64,000 nt of DNA, from contig JAGLBA010000004.1 of NCBI GenBank assembly GCA_018260475.1, positions 1 to 64,000 of the forward strand. Reading direction: 5' to 3'. This DNA comes from Chryseobacterium sp. (GTDB lineage: Bacteria > Bacteroidota > Bacteroidia > Flavobacteriales > Weeksellaceae). The notes beneath the pieces were generated by a model. It saw only the letters and a list, made by a program, of their open reading frames with translations, made no database searches and was not told where the DNA came from. How positions within the stretch are numbered: the stretch's first letter is position 1; each line of letters opens with the position of its first letter. This document shows positions 1 through 8,176 of this stretch, one piece after another. The translations under genes and the position numbers were made by a program.

Positions 1-381
1 CTCCTCTCGGACAACGGCTCCTGCTATGTCGCCGGCGAGCTCCGGAGCTACCTGAGGAATGCCTACGAAATGAAGCAGGTACATGGGAGGCCGGCACACC
101 CACAAACCCAGGGCAAGATAGAGCGCTACCACAGGACGATGAAAAACGTGGTGAAGCTGCACCACTACTACAGCCCCGAGGAGCTGGAGGCCGCACTGGA
201 GGAGTTTGTAGGCCGCTACAACAACGAACGCTACCACGAAGCCCTGAAAAACCTCACGCCGGCAGATGTATACTACGGAAGGACGGACGAGGTACTGAAG
301 ACAAGGCAGTTAATTAAAAGTGAGACATTAAAAAGAAGAAGGAAAACCTATTTTGAAGAAAAATTATTGCACAACGGATAG
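1..381 (+). CDS. IS3-family transposase, C-terminal part
   Basis: Reading frame 1 is open from the first base of the window to a TAG at 379-381. The translation begins with LSDNGSCYVAGE, containing the second catalytic Asp of the rve/DDE integrase core, and continues with HPQTQGKIERYHRTMK, which carries the catalytic Glu, then the usual RYNNERYHEALKNLTPADVYYG end. The N-terminal half, including the first Asp and the helix-turn-helix, is off the window. It catalyses cut-and-paste or copy-out transposition of its own element. Codon use is GC-rich compared with the chromosomal genes to the right. Whether the whole element is intact cannot be judged. Confidence 0.85.
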   Translation, partial: LLSDNGSCYVAGELRSYLRNAYEMKQVHGRPAHPQTQGKIERYHRTMKNVVKLHHYYSPEELEAALEEFVGRYNNERYHEALKNLTPADVYYGRTDEVLKTRQLIKSETLKRRRKTYFEEKLLHNG

Positions 382-469
382 TTTTTTTCTTTTCTTAAGC
401 AAACAAATGTTTTTTCCGACTATATTTGAAACCGAAAACACTCTAAGAAATAGTACACTTTCTTTTGAC
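1..469 (+). mobile_element. Right-hand part of an IS3-type insertion sequence, cut by window start
   Basis: The segment holds the end of a DDE transposase gene followed by about 90 AT-rich bases. The likely right terminus is the GTACACTTTCTTTTGAC stretch at 453-469, which looks like an IS end, but the left end lies outside the window so the inverted repeat cannot be verified. G+C of the coding part (well over 50%) is clearly above that of the genes that follow, which suggests recent arrival. Confidence 0.6.
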
Positions 470-649
470 GACATACAGAGGTTTTGACCTTTAAATATTT
501 CCATTGTTTTACCTTTTTATCGTACTTCAAAGATATGAATTTATCTTGTGACCTCTATGAATTTTTATACGAATTTAACTAAAGTTTATATAATTTCCAT
601 GCAATATAACTAAAGTGCCTGCGTTTTGCATACAATAAATCAAAATAAT

Positions 650-1096
650 ATGAAATTTTATTTAATGGCCTGTATGGCACTTTTCAGCATCAAAATGTGG
701 GCTGGCGACCCTGTTACCAACAATCTTTCTGTCGCAAAAGAAAAAGCAAAAACTGAACACAAGCTTATTTTGCTAAAATTCTCCGGTTCGGACTGGTGCA
801 TCCCGTGCATCAACATTCAGAAAAAAGTAATCGATACACCAGAATTTCAAAATTTTGCAAAAAGCAATCTTGTTTTGATGAACGCTGATTTTCCGCGTTT
901 GAAAAAAAATCTGCCGTCGGAAAGCGACAAAAAATTGAACGCCGCCCTTGCAGAAAAATATGACAAAGAAGGCATCTTCCCAAAAATGCTTCTGCTGGAT
1001 GAGAACGGAAAAATTTTAGCACACTGGGAAGGCCTGGAAAAAATGGAACCGAAGGTTTTGGAAAGCAAAATCATGCCTTATTTAGGTAAAAAATAG
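650..1096 (+). CDS. Exported thioredoxin-fold protein with CIPC active site
   Basis: A small thioredoxin-like protein of 148 residues. It opens with a hydrophobic signal peptide (residues about 3-18, ending near WAGD), so it should act outside the cytoplasmic membrane. The redox motif WCIPC lies near residue 48 and the cis-Pro equivalent is in the IFPKMLLLDENGK segment typical of Thioredoxin_7/TlpA-like proteins. An in-frame TTG exists at 626, but the ATG at 650 places the signal peptide correctly and is preferred. It is followed after 19 bp by apbE and then by the DUF4266 and DUF3570 genes, the same order known from other Bacteroidota and Gammaproteobacteria, so it probably keeps cysteines of a partner (perhaps the Cys-rich DUF4266 tail) in the right redox state. 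That partnership is inference. Confidence 0.85.
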   Translation: MKFYLMACMALFSIKMWAGDPVTNNLSVAKEKAKTEHKLILLKFSGSDWCIPCINIQKKVIDTPEFQNFAKSNLVLMNADFPRLKKNLPSESDKKLNAALAEKYDKEGIFPKMLLLDENGKILAHWEGLEKMEPKVLESKIMPYLGKK

Positions 1097-1115
1097 CCGC
1101 ATAGTTTGATAAAAA

Positions 1116-2036
1116 ATGCAAAAAAAACGCATTGAAAAACTGATGGGCAACCGCTTCGAGATAACGGTGCAGGCACAAAACGAAAAAGAAACCGACTATT
1201 TCCTGAACCTCGCAGTAGCGGAAATCCAAAGAATCGAGGAGAAACTTTCAACCTTCAAAGAAAGCAGCGAAACCAATCTTATCAACCAAAACGCAGGAAT
1301 TGCCGCCGTACAGGTGAACGACGAAACCTTTTACCTCATCCAAAGAAGCATCCGGATTTCCGAACTTACGCAGGGCGCTTTCGACATTAGCTATGGCTCC
1401 GCAGACCTCCGTTTCTGGAACTTCGATACAGAAATGAAATCTCTCCCCGATCCTGAAACAGCCAAAGAAACCATAAAATTGATTAATTACCGAAACATCC
1501 TGCTCAACGAGAAGGAGAAAACGGTTTTCTTAAAGCATAAGGGAATGCGCATCGGTTTTGGCGGAATCGGAAAAGGCTACGCCGCCGAACAGGCCAAAAC
1601 CCTATTGAAAAACAGCGGAGCCACTGCGGGAATCGTCAATGCATCCGGCGACCTCACCACTTGGGGAACACCCGAGGACGGACAGAAGTGGACCATTGGA
1701 ATCGTACACCCCGACTTTAAGGAAATGCCTTTTTCTTATATGGAAATCAACGAGATGGCGGTGGCCACTTCCGGTAATTACGAAAAATTTGTAATGATTG
1801 GCGGAAAGAAATACTCGCATACCATCGATCCCAGGACGGGCTATCCGATACAAGGCATTAAAAGCGTTTCCATTATTTGCCCCAATGCAGAAATCGCCGA
1901 TGCACTGGCCACGCCGGTCACGGTAATGGGCATAAGGGCCGGCATGGGAATGATTAACCAAATGAAAAACATCGCATGCATCATCATTGATGATGACAAT
2001 AAAATCCATTATTCAGACAACATTAATATTATATGA
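1116..2036 (+). CDS. apbE: FAD:protein FMN transferase (ApbE family)
   Basis: ApbE enzymes split FAD and attach FMN covalently to Ser/Thr of redox proteins, with Mg2+. Family motifs are visible: LSTFKESSETNLIN near residue 45, GGIGKGYAAE near 150, NASGDLTTWG near 175, VATSGNYEKF, and the closing HTIDPRTGYP near 240. Length (306 aa) is normal for the catalytic core. Unusually, no signal peptide or lipobox precedes the MGNRFEIT core, whereas most ApbE proteins are exported lipoproteins, so this copy would act in the cytoplasm unless a start was missed; no better upstream start is visible. The stop overlaps the start of the DUF4266 gene (ATGA at 2033-2036), implying translational coupling, which makes that small lipoprotein the prime candidate substrate. 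Confidence 0.92.
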   Translation: MQKKRIEKLMGNRFEITVQAQNEKETDYFLNLAVAEIQRIEEKLSTFKESSETNLINQNAGIAAVQVNDETFYLIQRSIRISELTQGAFDISYGSADLRFWNFDTEMKSLPDPETAKETIKLINYRNILLNEKEKTVFLKHKGMRIGFGGIGKGYAAEQAKTLLKNSGATAGIVNASGDLTTWGTPEDGQKWTIGIVHPDFKEMPFSYMEINEMAVATSGNYEKFVMIGGKKYSHTIDPRTGYPIQGIKSVSIICPNAEIADALATPVTVMGIRAGMGMINQMKNIACIIIDDDNKIHYSDNINII

Positions 2037-2242
2037 AAAAACTATTAGCAGCCTTCGTTATTGCCCTGTCGCTGGCGAGCTGCGCCACCGTGAAACCTTA
2101 CGAAAAAAACTACCTGAACGACAGTGAAATGTCGCTCAGCAACAGAAAATCTGAAAAAACAGAAGCTAATTTCCTGCTTTACCGCGAAGGCGCATCCGGC
2201 GCCAATGGCGGAAAAAACGGCGGTGGCTGCGGCTGTAATTAA
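2033..2242 (+). CDS. DUF4266 mini-lipoprotein with GGGCGCN tail
   Basis: A 69-residue protein with a lipoprotein signal (LALSLASC lipobox, Cys near residue 17), a short charged middle, and a Gly-rich end finishing in GGGCGCN, the hallmark of the DUF4266 family. Just before the tail is REGASGANGG, which resembles the Ser/Thr-Gly-Ala core of ApbE flavinylation sites, although the canonical leading Asp is Glu and the final T is N. The gene starts inside the last codons of apbE and is followed after 15 bp by the DUF3570 gene. It is likely anchored in the periplasmic or outer membrane leaflet. The biochemical role of DUF4266 is not established to my knowledge; being a flavin- or metal-carrying mini-protein is inference. 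Confidence 0.85.
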   Translation: MKKLLAAFVIALSLASCATVKPYEKNYLNDSEMSLSNRKSEKTEANFLLYREGASGANGGKNGGGCGCN

Positions 2243-2257
2243 AAACTAAACGATTCC

Positions 2258-3547
2258 ATGAAAAAGATAAAACTCAGCATCTGTGCAGCATTTTTGGCGG
2301 CCAGCAGCCAGGCACAGGTGAAAAAAGACAGCCTTTATGAAGACCGTCCATTAAAACTTGAAGAAGTCAACTTTATTTCCGGGTATTATTCCCAAACCGG
2401 AAATCATTCCGCGATTATGGGCGGAAATGGTTCTGAAAAGCTCACAGAATTTGCAAACTCTCTTGACCTTAAATTAATAAAACAGTCCGGAAAATTTGAG
2501 CATACTTTCAGTTTTGGCCTCGCTGCCGAACACCGGACATCGGCTTCCACAGCTTACATAGACAAGGCTCCGACAGGCAGTACTACAGCCATCAACACAT
2601 TACAGGGCACGGTGGTGAACAACACAACGGTGGCGCCCGTCCTCTCTACCACATCCCGGGCTTCACGTGGAGTTACAACAACAGGAAATAATTACACAGA
2701 ATCTTCAGCTTCAACTTTATATGGCTGGCGCTTCAACCCTAATGCCAATTGGAGTGTGAAAAATCTCGAAAACAACAGCACTTTCGGGCTGGGCGCATAC
2801 TACTCCTACGAATTCGATTATCAGTCTTGGGGCGGCGAGGTTTCTTTCGCTAAAGCCTCTATGGACAACAACAGGGAATTTTCTGTGAAAGGACAGGCCT
2901 TTTTTGACCAAAGACAAATGATTCTCCCGTACGAACTCCGCGGCAGCAATTATAATGCGGATACTTGGAAAAGTAAAAATTCTTTTAGTTTAAATACCTC
3001 GTTTTCACAGGTCATCAACCAGCGGTTGCAAATGTCGGTTTTGGCAGATTTAGCCTATCAAAAGGGAATATTAGCAACGCCCTATAACCGGGTTTACTTT
3101 AACAACAATACCGTTTTCAATGAAAAATTGCCGGATAGCCGCGTGAAAGTACCATTGGGCGTACGGCTGAACTATTTCGCCGGCAACAATGTGATTTTCC
3201 GACTGTACTACCGCTACTATTGGGACAACTGGGGAATGCAGGCCAATACAGCGAGCATAGAAATGCCTGTGAAATTATCTCCGAATTTCTCGCTAAGCCC
3301 CTTCTACCGCTTCAGTACGCAAACGGGAACGAAATATTTCAACGACTATAAAACGGCAGATCCTACGGCGCAATTCTTCACATCGGATTATGACTTGTCG
3401 AAATTCAGCAGCAACAATGTGGGCGTGAACCTCCACTTTGTGCCCGCAGACTGGGGCATTTTCAAAGCTGTGGATGTTCGGTACAGCTACTACAAACGCT
3501 CGGACAACCTCAGCGCAAATAATTTAACGCTCGCTCTTAAATTTTAA
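2258..3547 (+). CDS. DUF3570 outer-membrane beta-barrel protein
   Basis: A 429-residue exported protein with a signal peptide ending at SSQAQ (about residue 20). The body is rich in alternating aromatic/polar strands and family-like phrases such as LEEVNFISGYYSQTGNHSAIMGG, SLDLKL and YSYEFDYQSWGGEVSFAKAS (DUF3570 pattern), ending in LTLALKF with the terminal Phe typical of outer-membrane barrels. DUF3570 proteins are consistently coded beside ApbE, DUF4266 and a thioredoxin; the function is unknown, and a role as the outer-membrane part of this redox unit is inferred. It is the last gene of the cluster and is followed at once by a strong bidirectional terminator. Confidence 0.88.
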   Translation: MKKIKLSICAAFLAASSQAQVKKDSLYEDRPLKLEEVNFISGYYSQTGNHSAIMGGNGSEKLTEFANSLDLKLIKQSGKFEHTFSFGLAAEHRTSASTAYIDKAPTGSTTAINTLQGTVVNNTTVAPVLSTTSRASRGVTTTGNNYTESSASTLYGWRFNPNANWSVKNLENNSTFGLGAYYSYEFDYQSWGGEVSFAKASMDNNREFSVKGQAFFDQRQMILPYELRGSNYNADTWKSKNSFSLNTSFSQVINQRLQMSVLADLAYQKGILATPYNRVYFNNNTVFNEKLPDSRVKVPLGVRLNYFAGNNVIFRLYYRYYWDNWGMQANTASIEMPVKLSPNFSLSPFYRFSTQTGTKYFNDYKTADPTAQFFTSDYDLSKFSSNNVGVNLHFVPADWGIFKAVDVRYSYYKRSDNLSANNLTLALKF

Positions 3548-3564
3548 CTGAATTTGTTTAAAAC

Positions 3565-3599
3565 AAAAAATGCCAAGGCAATGAGTCTTGGCATTTTTT
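3565..3599. terminator. Bidirectional intrinsic terminator
   Basis: AAAAAATGCCAAG at 3565-3577 pairs perfectly with CTTGGCATTTTTT at 3587-3599 around a 9-nt loop. It sits between the convergent DUF3570 gene and the guaB remnant and has A/T tracts on both sides, so it serves both strands. Confidence 0.9.
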
Positions 3600-3618
3600 A
3601 TTATTGCGAATATATGTT

Positions 3619-4243
<625 letters not shown>

Positions 4244-4250
<7 letters not shown>

Positions 4251-5062
4251 CACCTTATCAGAAGGAGCGTTGTATTGCTTATATTCGGGAGAAAAGACCG
4301 GAGATAAGTTATGCTAAGGTGTGCCGCGTAATGGGACGCTCAAGAACCTCAAAATATTATAAAAAACGGATGCCCGAAAAAGATGAAAAACTTCGAGAAG
4401 CCATCACCTCGATATTGGGAACCAGCAGGCTGGGACGCAAGAAAGTCATCGTGAAGGTTCGTAAAAAGTACCCGGGGTACGGTTCTTCGCAAATCAGAAG
4501 GGTCTATCAGAAGTATGGTTTTTCGCTTTACAAAAGGATGAAAAGGAAACGGTTTGACAATCCTGCCAATCCCATCGCTGTGCCTTTGGAGCGCAATGAG
4601 GAATGGGCAATGGACTTTATGAGTGACGCACTGGCGAGGGGATCCCGTTTTCGAACGCTGAATATTGTTGATCAGTATAACAGAAAATGTCTGGGGATTG
4701 ATGCGCGTACATCCATGCCGTCCAGAGCGGTCATCCATTTTTTGGAGCGCATGATTGAGAAGCACGGCAAGCCCAAGGGAATACGCACGGACAACGGCCC
4801 GGAGTTTACCTCGGATCTTTTCCAGGATTGGCTGGATAAAAACGACATTGAATGGGTTAAAATCCAGAAAGGAAAGCCACAGCAGAATGCCATTATCGAG
4901 CGTTTCAACAAAACCTACAGAGAAGATGTGCTGGACGCCAACCTGTTTTTCTCCCTTCAGGATGTAAAAGACCTTACGGAACGCTGGATAGAAGACTACA
5001 ATTATGAAAGGCCGCACGAAGCACTGGACTTTAAAACCCCATCGGAATATGAGGCAGCATAA
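4244..5062 (+). CDS. IS3-family transposase orfB (DDE catalytic part)
   Basis: This is the integrase-core half of the transposase, in the -1 frame relative to orfA. An HTH_21-like N-terminal region (residues ~40-95) is followed by the catalytic triad: Asp in WAMDFMSDAL near 123, Asp in GIRTDNGPEF near 183, and Glu in NAIIERFNKTYRED near 219, then the closing YNYERPHEALDFKTPSEY. The first in-frame start is a GTG at 4244, but the normal product is probably the OrfAB fusion made at the slippery site. The frame is intact, so the element may still be active. Confidence 0.92.
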
Positions 5063-5114
5063 GGTTTTTTTAAGGCATGAACTTCTGAAATATAATTCAG
5101 AAAAAAGCACCGCA

Positions 5115-5253
5115 AAAAGCAGTGCCCTTGAAAATTATATTTCGTCGGCCAACCTATCCCTCTCAGGTTGCTCCTCAGCAGAGCCCGATTCCGTTTCGGT
5201 TGGCGGGTACAAATTTCAATTGAAAAAACTATATTTACAAACTGTCAAAAAAG
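5115..5253. other. Junction sequence, probably debris of another mobile element
   Basis: Between the IS3 element and the AT-rich island lies about 140 bp of clearly higher G+C, with no gene supported. It closes with TGTCAAAAAAGTAGACCAC at 5243-5261, resembling an IS terminus, and from there leftwards the 5216-6016 gene reads into unrelated codons. I infer a relic of a second insertion; the identity of the element is unknown. Confidence 0.35.
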
Positions 5254-6016
5254 TAGACCACTTACCACTCCTGTCGTATACCAAAATGTCTTCTTTACTT
5301 ATAATATTAGGAAGAGGTGTTTTATCTAATGTATTTATTTTACTTAGTAATTTGTAATCTTCAAAAAGCCAAACATTTGAAGATTTATTTGTTATGTAGG
5401 TTACTTGATCTGTATTATCAATTGAGCCAAAGAAATTACCATTGTATTTAAGTGCGTATTCAGCAAATTTTGAACTTCTATTTTTTTGAATAATTTCAAT
5501 TGTGATTGGTTCTTTCAAAGACTGATTTAATTTAAAAAAACCATATACGTATTCATTATTTTCCATATGCTCTCCTAAAACATAAAAATTATTTTTTACT
5601 TTTTTTATAGCTGAAACCTTAAGGTTTTTGAATATAGGCTCACCATTATTAACTGATAAATGAGCAAATTCATCTGTACATATGATAGAATCTTTCAAGA
5701 TAAAAACAGGAAACAAATTGTTTCTAAGTTCAAAATCTTTACTTTGTTCTTTGCGCATTGACATATCATAAAAAGTAAATTTATAATTAAGATTCTTTCT
5801 CGAAAAAACATTGGGAGTATTTGAGGGAAAAACTGGAGTAAAAGTTGAATCCGAAACTTTAACACAAATATTAAGAGGTTTCAAAATACTTTCCTTGTAA
5901 ACACGTTTAAAAATATGCTTTTTCTCGTTTACAAAAAAACTACTGAAATTTAAAAAGATTATAATTCCTAATACCAAATTAAGGATGATAAGATGGGATA
6001 TTTTTAACTTCTTCAT
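5216..6016 (-). CDS. Exported/anchored protein of unknown function, C-terminus probably truncated
   Basis: A 266-residue protein with one N-terminal membrane segment (LIILNLVLGIIIFLNF, residues about 9-24) and a beta-rich exterior, possibly a 6-bladed propeller of the kind often found beside MauE and small secreted peptides in Bacteroidota; this resemblance is by context and general feel, not by a diagnostic motif. Its ATG overlaps the stop of the MauE gene (ATGA, 6013-6016). After DILVYDRSGKW the translation turns into STFLTVCKYSFFN, which corresponds to the IS-like sequence at about 5218-5261, so the native C-terminus has apparently been replaced. Function cannot be assigned. Confidence 0.6.
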   Translation of the reverse strand: MKKLKISHLIILNLVLGIIIFLNFSSFFVNEKKHIFKRVYKESILKPLNICVKVSDSTFTPVFPSNTPNVFSRKNLNYKFTFYDMSMRKEQSKDFELRNNLFPVFILKDSIICTDEFAHLSVNNGEPIFKNLKVSAIKKVKNNFYVLGEHMENNEYVYGFFKLNQSLKEPITIEIIQKNRSSKFAEYALKYNGNFFGSIDNTDQVTYITNKSSNVWLFEDYKLLSKINTLDKTPLPNIISKEDILVYDRSGKWSTFLTVCKYSFFN

Positions 6017-6423
6017 ATTTTCTTTTGGTAATTAGCTAAGTTTTTTGAAATGAATGTTAGCACTATCAACAGTATATTTATAAGAAGATGAACTTTATAA
6101 CTTAACCCGTTCAATATTCCACCACACCCACACACTTCATATCTACCCAGATAGAACAAAATAGAAATGTAAAGCGTGAAAGCCAGTAGAAGAATTAGAA
6201 GAAAATCAAGTCCTAATCTTTTATTTATCAATAATAATATGATAGAGGAGAATTCTACAATTAAAACAACATATGCTAAAATGTTTGAATTTTTCTCATT
6301 AAATATTCCTGTTTTGAAGATATTCATTTGAAAAGCAGAAATATCTAATGCTTTATTGGCAAAAACATAAGACATAAATATGATTAGCAGGTAGTAGATT
6401 ATCTCCGAAATATTTTTTTTCAT
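6013..6423 (-). CDS. MauE/DoxX-like redox-associated membrane protein
   Basis: A 136-residue integral membrane protein with four hydrophobic segments and the motif YEVCGCGGI in the last third, the conserved Cys pair of MauE-type proteins, which support disulfide formation or reduction in exported partners. A TTG at 6429 is in frame, but ATG 6423 is preferred. It lies between the GLPGLI gene (13-19 bp upstream) and the truncated anchored protein, with which it overlaps by 4 bp. As the three secreted peptides upstream contain paired cysteines, the protein probably helps oxidise them; that is inference from neighbourhood. Confidence 0.8.
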   Translation of the reverse strand: MKKNISEIIYYLLIIFMSYVFANKALDISAFQMNIFKTGIFNEKNSNILAYVVLIVEFSSIILLLINKRLGLDFLLILLLAFTLYISILFYLGRYEVCGCGGILNGLSYKVHLLINILLIVLTFISKNLANYQKKI

Positions 6424-6442
6424 AATCAAAAAAACTAATGAT

Positions 6443-7279
6443 TTATTCTAATTCGATTGGATTATTGTATTCTGATAATTCTTTCTTTATCGAGTTTGTT
6501 TTTTCCTCAATGAATTTTTTACTGAAGCCACCAAAAATTTCCATAACTTCACCGCTATCAGTAACTAATTTACCTTCTTTTAATTTTTTTGAAGGGTCTT
6601 TTTTATAATCAGAATAAGCTTTTAAATATTTGTTTTTGGTCGTCGGGATTGCTTTAGAAAAGATAGATGGAGAGAAAGGTTCATCTTTGATTTTTTTTAA
6701 GCCTATAAATGTAAAATGATAGGAGTTTGTATTGTCTTCTATTTCATATAGTAAACCCGGTAATCCTGCAAATTTGTAAGGAAAAATCGTTAGGGGAACA
6801 TCGGTTGTAAACCAAGCATTCCAAATTCTTCCTTTGTAATTGGTAGTTGCTTTCTGGCAGCTATATTCTCCGCATTTTCTTTTATCTTTTAAAATATCCC
6901 ATTTAATAACACTATTAATTTCAGGATACTTATAAGAATCTCCGTCAAAGTTTTCAACAGAATATATTTTATCATTTTTTAATAAGACCCCTTTGTTCCA
7001 ATTTGTACTACCGAGATTATCAAAGTCAAGATGTACACCTCCGGAGACATTGGATATCGAGCTCAAGCTAGCCATAATAGAATCTGAATTATAATATACA
7101 TTGTTATAAAACATAGATAATTTTTCTTTAGGATATGTATCGTACAAATAGATGTCAGAGACTAAAGAATCTTTTGCATTTTTTTGCTTTGAATCTACTT
7201 TGTAAAAGATTCTATAAGAGGATTGTGCTTGAAAAAGAGTAACACTAAGGAGTAAAATTAATCCAATTATTGATTTCAT
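6443..7279 (-). CDS. GLPGLI family exported protein
   Basis: A 278-residue secreted protein with a signal peptide (LILLLSVTLFQAQS). It contains the signature that names the TIGR01200 family, here FAGLPGLLYEIEDN near residue 165, preceded by WNAWFTTDVPLTIFPYKF and a Cys pair CGEYSCQKAT near 140. GLPGLI proteins are confined to Bacteroidota and their biochemical role is unknown; they are commonly found beside small exported peptides or TonB receptors. Here the gene follows the peptide genes by 43 bp and precedes MauE, so it is likely part of the same peptide-maturation or surface system. Confidence 0.88.
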   Translation of the reverse strand: MKSIIGLILLLSVTLFQAQSSYRIFYKVDSKQKNAKDSLVSDIYLYDTYPKEKLSMFYNNVYYNSDSIMASLSSISNVSGGVHLDFDNLGSTNWNKGVLLKNDKIYSVENFDGDSYKYPEINSVIKWDILKDKRKCGEYSCQKATTNYKGRIWNAWFTTDVPLTIFPYKFAGLPGLLYEIEDNTNSYHFTFIGLKKIKDEPFSPSIFSKAIPTTKNKYLKAYSDYKKDPSKKLKEGKLVTDSGEVMEIFGGFSKKFIEEKTNSIKKELSEYNNPIELE

Positions 7280-7322
7280 AAAATATATTTAATTTAAAAA
7301 TGAACCTTTTCAGGCTTACATA

Positions 7323-7541
7323 TTAATTGTTACTAACACCTGATGGTGTTGTTTCATAAAAAGTACCATATATTATTGTACCTGAAGCTGTTCTACCACA
7401 AGAATCGCTAAGAGAACTTCCACATCTACAACTACATATTTTGTCAGTAGTTTTTTCATTTGCTTTCAGATTGGAAGAAGTAATAAGAACCGCTGATAAC
7501 ATACCGGTTAAAGTTAATAAGATTTTAAATGTTGTTTTCAT
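7323..7541 (-). CDS. Small secreted Cys-containing peptide, tandem copy 3
   Basis: A 72-residue peptide, third and promoter-distal of a tandem family. The N-terminus is a signal peptide (MKTTFKILLTLTGMLSAV) nearly identical to copy 2. The mature part has four cysteines (CSCRCG then SDSCG) and the shared tail CGRTASGT then YGTFYE. All three copies keep C-x(6-7)-C-G-x(4)-G-T-x-x-Y-G-[ST]-[WF]-x-E. I do not recognise a named family; the locus resembles the NVEALA-type natural-product peptide loci of Bacteroidota only in organisation. Confidence 0.75.
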   Translation of the reverse strand: MKTTFKILLTLTGMLSAVLITSSNLKANEKTTDKICSCRCGSSLSDSCGRTASGTIIYGTFYETTPSGVSNN

Positions 7542-7576
7542 TATAAAAATAATTGTATTTGCTTAAATTTAGTTTA

Positions 7577-7777
7577 CTAATCATTTGAAATTACTTCAAC
7601 CCACGTTCCGTAAAATAAAGTACCATCTTTTCCTACCCCACAAACATTACTAGATTGTTTACACATACCAGAAACTTTGATTTTATTTTGTCCGCTTGCA
7701 ATTAACTTTGAAGATGTGACAAATACCGCAGCTAACATACCTGTTAAAGTCAATAGAATTTTAAATTTTGTTTTCAT
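7577..7777 (-). CDS. Small secreted Cys-containing peptide, tandem copy 2
   Basis: A 66-residue peptide with signal sequence MKTKFKILLTLTGMLAAV and a ~40-residue mature part carrying one cysteine pair spaced C-x6-C (MCKQSSNVCG) and the family tail GTLFYGTWVEV. Its signal peptide is closer to copy 3 than to copy 1, whereas its tail has diverged more (CGVGKDGT instead of CGRTASGT), as expected of duplicated, diversifying secreted peptides. It follows the perfect hairpin at 7797-7820. Function unknown. Confidence 0.75.
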   Translation of the reverse strand: MKTKFKILLTLTGMLAAVFVTSSKLIASGQNKIKVSGMCKQSSNVCGVGKDGTLFYGTWVEVISND

Positions 7778-7796
7778 AATAAAAATTTAATTTAAA

Positions 7797-7820
7797 ACTG
7801 CCCTGACTTTTCAGGGCAGT
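7797..7820 (-). terminator. Intercistronic hairpin between peptide genes 1 and 2
   Basis: ACTGCCCTGA (7797-7806) and TCAGGGCAGT (7811-7820) form a perfect 10-bp stem with a 4-nt loop. On the minus strand it is followed by TTTAAATTAAAT, a weak U-tract. It probably partly terminates transcription after peptide 1, so that this peptide is made in excess. Confidence 0.7.
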
Positions 7821-7827
7821 TAACTTT

Positions 7828-8034
7828 TTAATCTAATGAAGTACTTACACTTTCGTACCAAGAACCGTACAGAATAGTTCCTGATGCAGTTCTTCCACAA
7901 TTAGCACTTGTAGGCGCGCAATGTCCCCCTTTTGCGATTTTTGAAGTTTCAGTTGCGGAAAGTTTTCCTGAGGATACAATTGTTGCAGATACTAATCCTG
8001 CAATGGCCAAAGAAATTTTAAATATATTTTTCAT
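7828..8034 (-). CDS. Small secreted Cys-containing peptide, tandem copy 1
   Basis: A 68-residue peptide with a signal sequence (FKISLAIAGLVSATIVSS) and a mature part with a C-x6-C pair (HCAPTSANCG) and the conserved CGRTASGT then YGSWYES tail. It is the first of three paralogous genes on the minus strand and is followed directly by an intrinsic-terminator-like hairpin. The near-identical RTASGT motif in copies 1 and 3 shows common descent. It may be a secreted signal, toxin or surface structural peptide; nothing in the sequence decides between these. Confidence 0.75.
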   Translation of the reverse strand: MKNIFKISLAIAGLVSATIVSSGKLSATETSKIAKGGHCAPTSANCGRTASGTILYGSWYESVSTSLD

Positions 8035-8067
8035 AATAAAAATTTGTCATTCCCTAGTGTTTTTAAA

Positions 8068-8096
8068 AAGCAAAGCCGGGAACTTTTACTTTGCTT
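8068..8096 (-). terminator. Terminator after the mini-lipoprotein gene
   Basis: AAGCAAAG (8068-8075) pairs with CTTTGCTT (8089-8096); on the minus strand the stem is followed by TTTTTAAAAAC. It lies between the 8177-8413 gene and peptide gene 1 and implies that the peptide genes have their own promoter or depend on read-through. Confidence 0.6.
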
Positions 8097-8176
8097 CAGG
8101 TTAAAAATTTTACTCTATTTATAAATCCGTTTTCATTTGCATTGCGCACTACAAAATCTACAGATGATAAATCATT

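Noticed and set aside
5150-5215. A tRNA-like sequence or riboswitch in the GC-richer junction region.
   Set aside because: No cloverleaf, anticodon stem or T-loop could be folded by eye; the sequence fits IS debris better.
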